From positions 1 through 64,000 of the forward strand of contig NZ_VFOK01000002.1 of assembly GCF_006716095.1 (NCBI RefSeq): a DNA stretch of 64,000 bases, in the 5' to 3' direction. This document shows, piece after piece, positions 24,392 to 34,755 of the stretch. The position numbers and the translations under genes were made by a program. A model generated the notes under the pieces. It was not told where the DNA came from. It did not search any database and saw only the letters and a program-made list of their open reading frames with translations. Source of the stretch: Barrientosiimonas humi (GTDB lineage: Bacteria; Actinomycetota; Actinomycetes; Actinomycetales; Dermatophilaceae). Position 1 is the first letter of the stretch. Each line of letters starts with the position of its first letter.

Positions 24392-25000
24392 TCACAGCCA
24401 CCCGTTCTCCTGGGCGGTGCGGGCGGCCTCGACGCGGGTGGCGGTGTCGGTCTTGCGGATCGCGGAGCTCAGGTAGTTGCGCACCGTCCCGGGGGACAGG
24501 TGCACCTGGGTCGAGATCGTGGCGACCGGGGCGCCCGACAGCGCCGCCCGGAGCACGTCGCGCTCGCGCTCGGTGAGCGGGTTGGGGCCGCCGAGCAGCG
24601 AGGCGGTCGCGAGGGTGGGGTCGACGACGCGCAGGCCCTGGTGCACTCGGCGTACGGCCTCGGCGAGCTCGCGCGCGGGCGTGTCCTTGACCACGAAACC
24701 GGTGGCGCCGGCGTCGATGGCCGCGCGCAGGTATCCCGGCCGCCCGAACGTCGTGACGATGATGCTGCGCACACCGGGCAGCTGCTCGCTCACCTCGCGG
24801 GCGGCCTCGATGCCGGAGCGGCCCGGCATCTCGATGTCGAGCAGGCAGACCTGCGCCTCGTGGGTGCGCGCGGCCTCGACCACCTCGTCGCCGCGCCCCA
24901 CCTCGGCGACCACCTGCATGTCGCGCTCGAGGTCGAGCAGCGCGGCCAGAGCGCCGCGCACGAGGGCCTGGTCGTCGGCCAGCAGCAGTCGGATGCTCAC
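24392..25000 (-). CDS. NarL/DesR-type response regulator
   Basis: A 202-residue two-component regulator. The receiver domain (1-120) has the acidic pair LLLADDQ, phospho-acceptor Asp in CLLDIEMPG (about residue 55) and Lys in VVKDTP. The LuxR-type HTH (about 135-200) contains LTERERDVLRAAL and STQVHLSPGTVRNYLSSAI. It closely follows the DesR pattern. ATG at 25000, 10 bp after the histidine kinase stop. It is the last gene of an ATPase-permease-kinase-regulator operon and is expected to control that exporter. Confidence 0.92.
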   Translation of the reverse strand: MSIRLLLADDQALVRGALAALLDLERDMQVVAEVGRGDEVVEAARTHEAQVCLLDIEMPGRSGIEAAREVSEQLPGVRSIIVTTFGRPGYLRAAIDAGATGFVVKDTPARELAEAVRRVHQGLRVVDPTLATASLLGGPNPLTERERDVLRAALSGAPVATISTQVHLSPGTVRNYLSSAIRKTDTATRVEAARTAQENGWL

Positions 25001-25010
25001 GCGTCCACCC

Positions 25011-26177
25011 TCACAGCCGCACCGTCACGCTGGTGCCTCGCCCGTCGGGTCCGGGCACGATCTCCAGGCCACCGCCGGCCGCGGCGACCCGCTCGCGCAG
25101 GCCGCGAATCCCGTTGCCCTCCTTGAGGTCTCGCGGACCGACCCCGTCGTCGACCACGGTGAGCCAGGTGTCGCCCCAGGTGACCTGGCAGGAGTCGGCC
25201 CGGCTGTGGCGTACGACGTTGGTCACCGTCTCGCGCAGTGCCCAGGCGAGCGTGATGCGGTGCCGCGGGTCGACCTCGTCGGGGTCGGTGGGCAGGTCGG
25301 CGGCGATGCCGGCCGCGGCGAGCGCCTCGGCGGCGTTGCGGGTCTCCTCGTCGAGGCGGGTGACGCGCAGGCCCGCCACGGTCGCGCGGATCTCGGCGAG
25401 CGCCTGACGCGACAGCGACCGGATCTCGGCGATCTCGGCCTTGGCCCGCTCGGGGTCGAGGTCGACCAGCCGCTCGGCGAGCTCGGACTTCACGGTGACG
25501 ACGGTGAGGGAGTGGCCGAGCACGTCGTGCACGTCGCGGGCGACCTGCTCGCGCTGGGCGGTGAGGGCGCGCTCCTCGGCAAGCGCGCGGTGCTCCTTGG
25601 CGCGGTGGTCGACCAGCCGCACGGTGAACACGACGACCGAGACCATCAGCACGATGATCGAGAAGACGATCGCGGCGGCGGGTTCGCCGGTGAGCACCGG
25701 CACGACGATGCAGCTGATCAGGGCGGCGATCGCCAGCGCCAACCCCTGCAGCAGCGGCAGCGACAGCACCCCGAGCGACACGACGAACGGCAGCATGCCG
25801 AGCGCTTCTTCGCGCACCAGCAGACCGAGGGTCACGGTGAGCGCCAGCAGCACCGCGAGGTGGCGCACCCCGAACCGTTGCTGCGCGGCCTCGTCAGCCT
25901 GCGCGTCGAGCCGGATCAGCCCGTGCAGGTAGACCGCGGCGAAGACGAGGATGAGCCCCACGCCCCCGACGCGCAGCCCCCACGGGTGGTCGCTGGTGAC
26001 GACCGACTGGATCGGGAAGACCAGGAAGATCAGCCAGATCGCGCCCATGATCCAGCCGAAGCGTTCCCACGGCTCGCGCGGCTCCGGCGTCGACCCGTCC
26101 GCCGACCGGCCCACGCACCGGTCCACCGCCGGCGGCGCGGTGCGGTCAGCGGTGGCGGGGTCGGACGCTCGCCTCAC
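25011..26177 (-). CDS. DesK-type sensor histidine kinase
   Basis: A 388-residue membrane kinase. About six hydrophobic helices (residues 25-155) form the sensor. A HisKA_3 dimerisation segment has the phospho-accepting His in RDVHDVLGHSLTVV (about residue 210). The HATPase domain has N box WALRETVTNVVRHS and G box VVDDGVGPRDLKEGNGIRGLRERV. GTG 26177 overlaps the permease stop (GTGA). DesK relatives sense membrane fluidity or envelope stress. Coupling to an ABC-2 exporter suggests the pair sense lipid or drug load. Confidence 0.9.
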   Translation of the reverse strand: MRRASDPATADRTAPPAVDRCVGRSADGSTPEPREPWERFGWIMGAIWLIFLVFPIQSVVTSDHPWGLRVGGVGLILVFAAVYLHGLIRLDAQADEAAQQRFGVRHLAVLLALTVTLGLLVREEALGMLPFVVSLGVLSLPLLQGLALAIAALISCIVVPVLTGEPAAAIVFSIIVLMVSVVVFTVRLVDHRAKEHRALAEERALTAQREQVARDVHDVLGHSLTVVTVKSELAERLVDLDPERAKAEIAEIRSLSRQALAEIRATVAGLRVTRLDEETRNAAEALAAAGIAADLPTDPDEVDPRHRITLAWALRETVTNVVRHSRADSCQVTWGDTWLTVVDDGVGPRDLKEGNGIRGLRERVAAAGGGLEIVPGPDGRGTSVTVRL

Positions 26178-26934
26178 TGGCGGCCCCGGCCGCGGCGCAC
26201 CAGCCACGTCGCGAGCAGCGCGAAGATCAGGCCCCACACCGTGAGGTTGAGCAGGGGGACCCACAGCGGCTCGTACACCGGCTCGGCGGGGGCGGAGGTG
26301 TCGATCATGCGTCCCTCGGTCAACGGGTATCGCGCCAGGCTCACGTAGCCGTAGAGCGGGGTGAACTTCGCGATCGTCAGCATCGTGCCAGAGAGCGGGA
26401 AGAAGATGTTGCCGAGGAAGGCCATGATGACGAGCATCCCGGCTGCCACCGAGACGGCAGTCTCGCTGCGGAACGCCTGGGCCATCGCGAGCCCGTAGAG
26501 CGCGAACACCCCGGCGCCCGCCACCACCACGAGCGCGCTGAGCAGCCAGGCGCGTGCGGTGCCCTCGGCCCCGGTCAGCATGCCGATGCCGTAGATCAGG
26601 GCGATCGGGACGAGCGCCACCAGCACCGCGAGCACGCTCTTGACCAGCACGAACTGCCCGTCGCGCATGGGGGTCAGCCCGAGCTGGCGACCCCAGCCCT
26701 GCAGCCGCTCGACCGCCGCGGTGCCGCCGACCCCGGTGGTGGCGGTGACCGCGCCGTACGCCGCCATCGAGATGACGATGAACAGCGCCACGTTGCCGTT
26801 GCCGGCGTTCGCGGACTTGTACGACTGCGCGGCGCCGAAGATGACGTACATGAAGGCCGGGAGGCCGGCGGTGAAGAACAGGCCGGCGGGGTCGCGCACG
26901 ATGCGCTTGAGCTCCATCCCGAGATAGGTGCGGT

Positions 26935-26938
<4 letters not shown>
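26174..26938 (-). CDS. ABC-2 type transporter permease
   Basis: A 254-residue membrane protein with six helices: LFFTAGLPAFMYVIFGA, VALFIVISMAAYGAV, VLAVLVALVPIALIYG, a Leu/Ala/Val-rich segment, AAGMLVIMAFLGNIFFPLSG and LLNLTVWGLIFALLATWLV. FPLSGTMLTIAKFTPLYGY is typical of DrrB/NatB-type ABC-2 permeases. ATG 26938 overlaps the ATPase stop and its own stop overlaps the kinase start, so all four genes of the operon are tightly coupled. Probable exporter half of a drug or lipid efflux pump. Confidence 0.9.
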
Positions 26939-27936
<998 letters not shown>

Positions 27937-28013
27937 GCCCACCAGGCTCGGGCGTACGGCGGGCGGGCGGTAACGCGTTGCGTCACCGACTGCGCATGAC
28001 AGGTGTCACGCCG

Positions 28014-28203
28014 AAGCCGTCGAGCAGTCCGTGCCCAAGCCGGTCGAGCAGCCCGTGCCCAAGCCGGTCGAGTAGCCCGTGCCCAAGCCGAGCCGTATCG
28101 AGACCTCTCGCGCCACCCACCAGGTCTCGATACACCGCGCTCGTCCCTCACGCGGCTACTCGACCAGCATGAGCCCCACGTCGGCCGAGCCGTATCGAGA
28201 CCC
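28014..28203. repeat. Cluster of dispersed ggtcgag/tatcgagacc repeats
   Basis: Three tandem gtgcccaagccggtcgag-type units end in gtatcgagacc. They are followed by an inverted copy (ggtctcgatac to ctactcgaccag) and another gtatcgagacc end. They fill the gap between the BlaI gene stop and the ABC operon promoter. No gene is visible here. Confidence 0.85.
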
Positions 28204-28206
28204 GCC

Positions 28207-28578
28207 TCAGTCCAGCTGCTCCAGCGCCGCCCGCAGCTCGGCGATCTCCTCGGGCGTGGCCTCGTCGAGGAAGTGCATGAGCGTGGCCTGCCGCTGGGTG
28301 TCGGGCAGGTCCTCGAGCGAGGAGCGCATGCTGCGGGCGGTGAGCTCCTCGCGGGTGGCGGCGGGGGCGTATCGCCAGGCGCGGCCGTCGCGCTCGCGGC
28401 TGACCATCTCCTTCTTCGCCAACCGGTCGAGCACCGTCATCACGGTGGTGTACGCCGGGTCGCGGTCGGTCAGCCGGTCGACCACCTCGCGCACGGTCAG
28501 CGCGCCGTCGGCCGACCACAGCACGGTCATCACCGCGGTCTCGAGCTCGCCCATGGCGGCACGGGGCGCCTTGCTCAT
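28207..28578 (-). CDS. blaI: BlaI/MecI/CopY-type transcriptional repressor
   Basis: A 123-residue winged-helix repressor: GELETAVMTVLWSADGALTVREVVDRL, YTTVMTVLDRLAKKEMVSRERDGRAWRY, then a C-terminal dimerisation helix. LEDLPDTQRQATLMHFLDEA spans the region where BlaR1-type proteases cut relatives. ATG 28578 overlaps the cydDC stop (ATGA), so it is translated with the cytochrome bd operon. From recall, the M. tuberculosis BlaI (Rv1846c) also regulates respiratory genes. Candidate operators lie upstream of cydA. A separate M56 peptidase gene at 22906 may be its partner. Confidence 0.9.
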   Translation of the reverse strand: MSKAPRAAMGELETAVMTVLWSADGALTVREVVDRLTDRDPAYTTVMTVLDRLAKKEMVSRERDGRAWRYAPAATREELTARSMRSSLEDLPDTQRQATLMHFLDEATPEEIAELRAALEQLD

Positions 28579-31500
28579 GTCGTGGTCCTCTCCGTGCGCG
28601 CGGCGACGGTCCAGCGTAGGTGGCGGTCGCAGCCGTCCAGACCCAGGGCCTGGTGGGTGACCAGGGCGACCGTGCGGCCGCGGCTGGCGGTGTGCAGGTC
28701 GGTGAGCACGCGGCGCGCGGTGGGCTGGTCGAGGTGCGCCACCGGCTCGTCGAGCAGCAGCACCGGACGGTCCGACAGCAGCGCCCGCGCGATCGCGAAC
28801 CGGCTGCGCTCGCCGCCGGACATCCCGCGACCGCCGGCGCCGAGGTCGGTGTCGAGACCGTCGGGCAGGCCCGCGAGCCACGACCCGAGACCGGCCTTGG
28901 TCAGCGCGTCACGCACCGCGGTGTCGTCGGCACCGGGGCGTGCCAGCAGCAGGTTGGCCCGCACCGTGCCGGTGAACAGGTGCGGCTCGTCGTCGACGAC
29001 GGCGACCTGCGCCCGGGCGCTGGCCAACGAGACGTCCTGCGCGTCGTGGCCGTTGATCGTGCTCCGGCCGCTGACCGGGTCGAGGTGCCGTGCGAGCACC
29101 GACAGCATGGTCGACTTGCCGCACCCGTTCGGACCCGTGATCGCCAGGTGCTCACCTGGGCGGATCACGCTGTCGGGCAACGTGATTCGTGCAGAGTCGG
29201 GGTGCCACGCGGCGACGACCTCGTCGGTGCCCAGCGTGCGGCCGGTGGCCGGCGCGAGGTCGGGCAGGCCGGGGGTGTCGGAGACGGCCGGCTCCTGGTC
29301 GAGCAGGTCGGCGACCCGGTCGCGGGCGGCGCGCGAGCGGGCCCAGGCGCCCATCGCGTCGGGCAGCGTGCCGAGCACGTCGCCCAGCGCGAGCGGCATG
29401 AGCAGCAGCAACGCGGCGATCGGTGCGATGACCTGGCCGTCGGCGAGGGCGCCCGCGACGACGTACGCCATCGCGGCCGTCGCCAGGCCGGTCACCACGG
29501 GTGTCGCGGTGGCGCCGAGGGCTCGTCCGCGCGCCTGGCGCAGAGCGGCGCGCTCGGCCTGCGCCTGGGCCTCGTCGAGCTGGTCGAGCGCCAAGCCGGT
29601 CGCCGAGATCGCTTGCAGCTCAGTGGTCTTCGTGGTCGCGACGTGCGCTGCGCGGGCGATGCCGGCGCGCGCGGCCACGCTGTCGCGCTGCCCGGCGAGC
29701 TCGCCCGCGAGGTCGAGCCCGGCGACGACTGCGGCCGCGACCAGTGCAGCCGCGATGACGAGCGCGGCGGGCGGGAGCAGGCTGCCCGCGACCACCGCGG
29801 CCCCGACGCCGGCGAGGGTCGCGGCGACGAGCGGCACGACCACGCGCACCTGCGCGTCGACCTCGTCGTCGAGGTCGCGCACGAAGCCGGTGAGCAGGTC
29901 GGCGCGGCGGCGGCGTCCGAGGCGGGCGGGGGTGAGCGGGATCAGCGCGCGATAGGCGCTGGTGCGCCGGTCGCTCAGCTCGGCCAGGGCCGCGTCGTGC
30001 GAGCGGACCCGCTCGGCGTAGCGGAAGACCGGACGCGCGATGCCGAACGTGCGCACCAGCACGATCGCGACGATCAGCGTGAGGATCACCGGCTGCTCCG
30101 CTGCGCGCACGATCAGCCAACCGCTGGTGGCGGTCAGCGCCACCGAGCTCGCGGCGGCCAGACCGCCGAGCGCCCCGGCGACGAGCGTGCCGCGCGTCGG
30201 TCGCAGCAACGGCCGCCGCGGGATGCGCGCAGCGGTGGAGCGGGCCGGAGCGCCCACGCTGGTCGAGGAGGCCGGAGCTCGCACGCTGGTCGAGGAGGCC
30301 GGAGCGCCCACGGTGGTCGAGGAGGCCGGAGCGCCCACGGTGGTCGAGGAGGCCGGAGCGCCCACGCTGGTCGAGTAGGCCGGAGCTCGCACGCTGGTCG
30401 AGTAGGCCGGAGCGCTAGCGGAGGCCGTATCGAGACCCGTGGAGCTGGTCTCGATACGGCTCGCCCTGGGGGGCTCGCCTACTCGACCGCCGTGGGGGGC
30501 GGGCTCGCCTACTCGACCGCCGTGGGGGGCGGGCTCGCCTACTTGACCGCCGTGGGGGGCGGGCTCGCCTGCTCGACCACCGGCGGGAGAAGGCTCGTCG
30601 GCCGCACCGGCGTGCGGGGCCTGGAGCTCGACCACCTGGTCGGCCAGGGCGAGCAGCTCGGGGTCGTGGGTGACGGCGATGACGACGCGGTTGCGGCCGA
30701 GGGTGACGAGCTCGTCGCGCAGAGCCGCGGCGGCGCCCTCGTCGAGGTGGGCCGTGGGCTCGTCGACGAGCAGCACGGACGCATCGCTGAGCCGGGCGCG
30801 CTCCAGCGCGAGCCGGGCGCGCTGGCCGGCCGACAGGCCGAACCCGTCGTCGCCCAGCACGGCTCCGCTCGGCACGCCAGGGAGCAGGCCGACCTGGTCG
30901 GCGGCGGCGCGGGTGCCGAGGGCGAGGTTCTCGCTGGTCGTCATGGGTGCGACGAACGGCTGCTGGGTCACCAGGTGCACGGCAGGGCGCTCGACGGTGC
31001 CGGTGCTGGCTGTGCGCACGCCCGCGACGACCTCGAGCAGCGTGCTCTTGCCCGCGCCGGAGGGTCCGCTGACGATGGTTAGCCCGCGCCCCGCGGTGAA
31101 CGAGACCGGTTGCAGCGCAACGGTCTTCGCCCCGGGGTGGCGGTAGGAGACGTCGCGCACGACGACCTGATGTTGCGTGCTGCCCGGACCGCCGGTCGTC
31201 GCGCTGGTCGCGGCGGTCGTCGCCACGCTCGTGTCGCCGGCCACGTCGCCGCTCGCGTCGCCGGGCTCGTCGGCGAGCAGCCGGTCGAGCGCCTCTGCGC
31301 CGTCGGCGGCGGCGTGGAACTCCTGGCCCACGCGCCGGACGGGCCAGTACGCCTCGGGCGCCAGCAGGATCGCCGTCAGCCCGACCCCGAGCGCCATGCT
31401 GCCGTGGGCCAGCCGCAGCCCGACCGCGACGGCCACGATCGCCACCGAGATGGTGGCCAGCAGCTCGAGCGCGGCCGAGGACAGGAACGCGGTGCGCAGC

Positions 31501-32192
31501 GTGCGCAGCGTGGCCCGGCGGTGCCGGTCGCCGACGCGGTCGACCTGGTTCAGCTGGGCGTCGGCCCGGCCGAAGTTGACCAGGGTCGGCAGCCCGCGCA
31601 CGACGTCGAGGAAATGCCCTGCGAGCGTGACGGACTCGCGCCACCGGGCCTGCGTCTCGTCGCGCGTGTGCTGCCCGATCAGCGCCGCGAAGACAGGGAG
31701 CAGCGGCAGGGTCAGCAGCACGATCAGCGCACTGAGCCAGTCGACCCAGGCGAGGGCGATCAGCGTCGCTGCCGGCACCACGGCCGCGGCGACGAGGGTG
31801 GGGAGGTAGCGGGCGACGTACGGCTCGATGGCGGCGGCACCGTCGGTGCTGTCGGTGAGCGCGGCGGCGGCGTCAGCGCGCTGCTCCGCCGGGCGGCACA
31901 GCCACGCGCCGAGCCGGCGCCGGCGTACGGCCGAGGCCACGACGCTCCCGGCGCGGGCCGCCGCCAGCTCCTGCCCGCCCGCGACCAGACCTCGCGCGGC
32001 CAACAGCACGACCAGGGCCACGGCGGGGGTGGCGAGCGAGCGCTGCTCGACGAGGGCGACCACGAGCGCCGCGAGCGCGAACGCCTGGCCGACCGCGAGC
32101 AGGCCGCCGACGACCCCGAGCGCCCCGAGAACCGCCAGGGGAGAACGGGTCTCGGGGAACGCTCGCAGCAGGCGCGGGTCGAACGGACGCAT
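28575..32192 (-). CDS. cydDC: Fused CydD-CydC ABC exporter with repeat-derived linker
   Basis: A 1205-residue protein joining both halves of the thiol (cysteine/glutathione-type) exporter needed for cytochrome bd assembly. CydD half (1-535): six-helix domain, Walker A SGPSGAGKST (about 376), signature LSAGQRARLAL, Walker B VLLVDEPTAH. CydC half (about 655-1205): Walker A TGPNGCGKST (about 1018), signature MSGGERSRFAI, Walker B VLLLDEPVAH. Fusion is usual in actinobacteria. Residues about 538-652 are odd: units of GEPAPHGGRV (10 residues) and APASSTSVG (9 residues) come from in-frame copies of the intergenic ggtcgag repeat. ATG 32192 shares a base with the cydB stop. Its stop overlaps the blaI start. 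Confidence 0.92.
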   Translation of the reverse strand: MRPFDPRLLRAFPETRSPLAVLGALGVVGGLLAVGQAFALAALVVALVEQRSLATPAVALVVLLAARGLVAGGQELAAARAGSVVASAVRRRRLGAWLCRPAEQRADAAAALTDSTDGAAAIEPYVARYLPTLVAAAVVPAATLIALAWVDWLSALIVLLTLPLLPVFAALIGQHTRDETQARWRESVTLAGHFLDVVRGLPTLVNFGRADAQLNQVDRVGDRHRRATLRTLRTAFLSSAALELLATISVAIVAVAVGLRLAHGSMALGVGLTAILLAPEAYWPVRRVGQEFHAAADGAEALDRLLADEPGDASGDVAGDTSVATTAATSATTGGPGSTQHQVVVRDVSYRHPGAKTVALQPVSFTAGRGLTIVSGPSGAGKSTLLEVVAGVRTASTGTVERPAVHLVTQQPFVAPMTTSENLALGTRAAADQVGLLPGVPSGAVLGDDGFGLSAGQRARLALERARLSDASVLLVDEPTAHLDEGAAAALRDELVTLGRNRVVIAVTHDPELLALADQVVELQAPHAGAADEPSPAGGRAGEPAPHGGQVGEPAPHGGRVGEPAPHGGRVGEPPRASRIETSSTGLDTASASAPAYSTSVRAPAYSTSVGAPASSTTVGAPASSTTVGAPASSTSVRAPASSTSVGAPARSTAARIPRRPLLRPTRGTLVAGALGGLAAASSVALTATSGWLIVRAAEQPVILTLIVAIVLVRTFGIARPVFRYAERVRSHDAALAELSDRRTSAYRALIPLTPARLGRRRRADLLTGFVRDLDDEVDAQVRVVVPLVAATLAGVGAAVVAGSLLPPAALVIAAALVAAAVVAGLDLAGELAGQRDSVAARAGIARAAHVATTKTTELQAISATGLALDQLDEAQAQAERAALRQARGRALGATATPVVTGLATAAMAYVVAGALADGQVIAPIAALLLLMPLALGDVLGTLPDAMGAWARSRAARDRVADLLDQEPAVSDTPGLPDLAPATGRTLGTDEVVAAWHPDSARITLPDSVIRPGEHLAITGPNGCGKSTMLSVLARHLDPVSGRSTINGHDAQDVSLASARAQVAVVDDEPHLFTGTVRANLLLARPGADDTAVRDALTKAGLGSWLAGLPDGLDTDLGAGGRGMSGGERSRFAIARALLSDRPVLLLDEPVAHLDQPTARRVLTDLHTASRGRTVALVTHQALGLDGCDRHLRWTVAARTERTTT
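30238..30580. repeat. In-frame dispersed repeat expansion inside cydDC
   Basis: Seven 27-bp units (ggtcgaggaggccggagc type) run from 30238 to about 30415. A tatcgagacc/ggtctcgata inverted junction follows at about 30425-30460, then four 30-bp units (ctactcgaccgccgtgg type) to 30580. Unit sizes are multiples of three and none creates a stop in the cydDC frame. Confidence 0.9.
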
Positions 32193-33241
32193 CAGCTCTC
32201 GACTCGTTCGATCTGCGGCGCCGACTCCTCGGACAGCATCTGGATGCTGACCCGCTTGCGGAACACCCAGTAGTTGTAGGCGCTGTAGGCGAGCACGATC
32301 GGCAGGAAGATCACCGCGGCCCAGGTCATGATGGTCAGCGTGAGGTGGCTGCTCGCCGCGTTGGTGGTGGTGAGCGACCAGGCCTCGTTGGTCGAGGACG
32401 GCATGACGTCGGGGAACAGCAGCAGGAAGTAGGTCGCGACGGTCATGCCGATCGTCACGAAGGTGCCGGCGAACGCCGCGCCCTCGGCCCCGCGCCGGTT
32501 GAACGCGAGGGCGGCGACCAGCGCCACGACGGCCACCGCGGAGGTCGCCCAGGTGAGGGCGGTGCCGTCGGAGGCGACGCCAAGCCACAGCAGCAGCGCC
32601 GCGACGAGCACCCCGGCGACGACCCCGACGCGGGCGCCGAGACCACGCGCCAGCTCACGCACGTCGCCCTTGGTCTTCAGCGCGACGAAAAAGGCGCCGT
32701 GGGCCAGCGACACCACCACGTGGGTGACACCGCCGAGCAGGCTGAGCGGGTTCAGCAGGCTGAGCAGGCTGCCGGTGAACTCCATGTTCTGGTCGATCGG
32801 CAGACCGCGCACGGTGTTGGTGAGGGCGACGCCCAGCAGCAGCGGCGGGAGCACCGAGCCGAACACGATCATCAGGTCCCAGCGCCGGCGCCAGGTCATG
32901 TCGTTGCGCTTGGGGCGGTACTCCAGGCCGACGTTGCGCACGATGAGCGCCACCAGCACGAGCAGCAGCGGGAGGTAGAAACCGCTGAACATCGTGGCGT
33001 ACCAGTGCGGGAACGCCGCGAACATCGCGCCGCCCGCGGTGATCAGCCAGACCTCGTTGCCGTCCCAGAAGGGGCCGATGGTGGTGAGGACGAGCCGCCG
33101 GCGCTTCTCGGTCTCCGCGGCGTTCTTGCCCTTGCCGACGATCGGCAGCATCATCCCGACGCCGAAGTCGAAGCCCTCGAGGATGAAGTATCCCGTCCAG
33201 AGCACGGCGATGAGGATGAACCAGACAGTGGTGAGTTCCAT
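32192..33241 (-). CDS. cydB: Cytochrome bd ubiquinol/menaquinol oxidase subunit II
   Basis: A 349-residue membrane subunit with about eight helices. MELTTVWFILIAVLWTGYFILEGFDFGVGMMLP is the classic start. TTIGPFWDGNEVWLITAGGAMFAAFP and the terminal LAYSAYNYWVFRKRV are conserved CydB stretches. It supports the haem-bearing CydA in reducing oxygen to water at low oxygen tension. ATG 33241, 23 bp after cydA. It shares a stop/start base with cydDC. Confidence 0.96.
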   Translation of the reverse strand: MELTTVWFILIAVLWTGYFILEGFDFGVGMMLPIVGKGKNAAETEKRRRLVLTTIGPFWDGNEVWLITAGGAMFAAFPHWYATMFSGFYLPLLLVLVALIVRNVGLEYRPKRNDMTWRRRWDLMIVFGSVLPPLLLGVALTNTVRGLPIDQNMEFTGSLLSLLNPLSLLGGVTHVVVSLAHGAFFVALKTKGDVRELARGLGARVGVVAGVLVAALLLWLGVASDGTALTWATSAVAVVALVAALAFNRRGAEGAAFAGTFVTIGMTVATYFLLLFPDVMPSSTNEAWSLTTTNAASSHLTLTIMTWAAVIFLPIVLAYSAYNYWVFRKRVSIQMLSEESAPQIERVES

Positions 33242-33264
33242 GGGGTGTCAGTCCTTTTCGCGTG

Positions 33265-34704
33265 TCAGTAGGAGAACGAGAGCTGGTCTTCGCCCTCGTG
33301 CTGCGTGACGGGCTCGTACGGTTCGGCGCCCTTGCGGACGTACCTCATGAACAGGCGGACCTCGACGACGGCGAGTGCGGCGTACAGCAGGGTGTACACG
33401 GTCATCGAGATGATGATGTCGCTGGACGTGACGCTCGGAGAGACGCCCTGCGCGGTGGTGTAGACGCCGAACACCACCCACGGCTGCCGGCCCATCTCGG
33501 TGAAGATCCAGCCGAAGCTGTTGCCGAACACCGCGGCCAGCGGCGCGATGACCAGCAGCGGGCCCCACCAGCGCTGCATGGGCACCCGGTTCTTGCGGAT
33601 CGAGAACAGCGCGAGCGCGGCGATGGCGGCGGCGGCGACGCCGGCCCCGATCATGAACCGGAAGTTCCAGTACGACACCGGGATGTTCGGGACGTAGCTC
33701 GCCGAGTAGGTGACCGGGTTGTCCTTGTACTTCTCCTGGTAGGCCGCCTCCAGGTCGCGGATGCCCTCGACCTTGCCGTCGAACGAGCCGGTGCCGAGGA
33801 AGCTCAGCAGGCACGGGACCTCGACGATCTCCTTGGCCTCGGAGCCGTCGAGGGTGCCGATGCTCAGCACCGAGAAGTTGGCGCACTGCCCGTCGGGCGG
33901 GGTGTCGTACAGCGCCTCGGCGGCGGCCATCTTCATCGGCTGCACCTCGGTCATGACCTTGCCCTGCAGGTCGCCGGTGATGGCGACGCCGATGCCGGCG
34001 ATCAGGGTGACGACGGCGCCGGCCTTCACGGCCTTGCGGTACATCGGGATGTCCTCGGTGCGCTCCTCGGAGCGACGGTGCCGGCGCATCATGAACAGGG
34101 CGACCGACATGACGATCGCGCCGCCGACCATGAAGCACGCGGTGACGACGTGCGGGAAGGCGACCAGCTGCACCTTGTTGAGCAGCACCGCCACGAAGTC
34201 GGTCAGCTCGGCGCGGTTGGTCTCGGGGTTGAACCGCCAGCCGACCGGGTTCTGCATGAACGAGTTGGCGGCCAGGATGAAGTAGGCCGACAGCAGCGTG
34301 CCGATGTGCACGATCCAGATGCACGCGTTGTGCAGCTTCTCGGGGATGCGGCCCCAGCCGAACAGCCACAGCCCGAGGAACGTCGACTCCAGGAAGAACG
34401 CCAGGAGGGCCTCGAGCGCGAGCGGGGCGCCGAAGATGTCACCGACGAAGCGGGAGTAGTTCGACCAGTTCATCCCGAACTGGAACTCCTGCACGATGCC
34501 GGTCACCAGCCCGAGGGCGAAGTTGATGGTGAACAGCTTCCCGTAGAACTTCGACAGCCGCATGTACTCCGGCTTGCGGGTGCGCAGGTACGCCGTGTGG
34601 AACGCCGCGACGAACGCCGACATCCCGATCGTGATGGGGACGAACAGGAAGTGATAGACGGTCGTGATGGCGAACTGCCACCGCGCCAGATCGAGGTTTC
34701 CCAC
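33265..34704 (-). CDS. cydA: Cytochrome bd oxidase subunit I
   Basis: A 479-residue subunit that binds haems b558, b595 and d. The N-terminal His ligand is in FAITTVYHFLFVPITIG (about 18), the second His in VAFPHVVTACFMVGG, and the Met ligand in NFRFMIGAG. The acidic EALLAFFLESTFLGLWLFGW and GRQPW motifs are present. The Q loop is of the short type found in Gram-positive bacteria. GTG 34704 has CAGGAG upstream and fits the conserved N-terminus. It heads the cydA-cydB-cydDC-blaI operon. Two CTAC-N5-GTAG dyads lie 29-70 bp upstream of the start. Confidence 0.96.
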   Translation of the reverse strand: MGNLDLARWQFAITTVYHFLFVPITIGMSAFVAAFHTAYLRTRKPEYMRLSKFYGKLFTINFALGLVTGIVQEFQFGMNWSNYSRFVGDIFGAPLALEALLAFFLESTFLGLWLFGWGRIPEKLHNACIWIVHIGTLLSAYFILAANSFMQNPVGWRFNPETNRAELTDFVAVLLNKVQLVAFPHVVTACFMVGGAIVMSVALFMMRRHRRSEERTEDIPMYRKAVKAGAVVTLIAGIGVAITGDLQGKVMTEVQPMKMAAAEALYDTPPDGQCANFSVLSIGTLDGSEAKEIVEVPCLLSFLGTGSFDGKVEGIRDLEAAYQEKYKDNPVTYSASYVPNIPVSYWNFRFMIGAGVAAAAIAALALFSIRKNRVPMQRWWGPLLVIAPLAAVFGNSFGWIFTEMGRQPWVVFGVYTTAQGVSPSVTSSDIIISMTVYTLLYAALAVVEVRLFMRYVRKGAEPYEPVTQHEGEDQLSFSY

Positions 34705-34732
34705 CGGGCTGCTCCTGGGACGAGCGGTTGCT

Positions 34733-34747
34733 ACTACATGACGTAGT
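34733..34747. promoter_or_regulatory. Dyad 1 upstream of cydA (ACTAC-N5-GTAGT)
   Basis: A perfect 5+5 bp palindrome 29 bp before the cydA start. BlaI/MecI operators have TAC...GTA half-sites (TACA-N2-TGTA in staphylococci). The BlaI gene at the end of this operon is the likely binder, by inference. Confidence 0.55.
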
Positions 34748-34755
34748 GGACGGTA

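Noticed and set aside
30238-30580. Tandem repeats resembling CRISPR or a minisatellite in a gap
   Set aside because: They lie inside the continuous cydDC frame and the units adjoin without spacers.
32193-32588. Upstream extension of cydDC by 132 codons
   Set aside because: That stretch overlaps cydB in another frame and lacks CydD similarity; the ATG at 32192 matches the family start.
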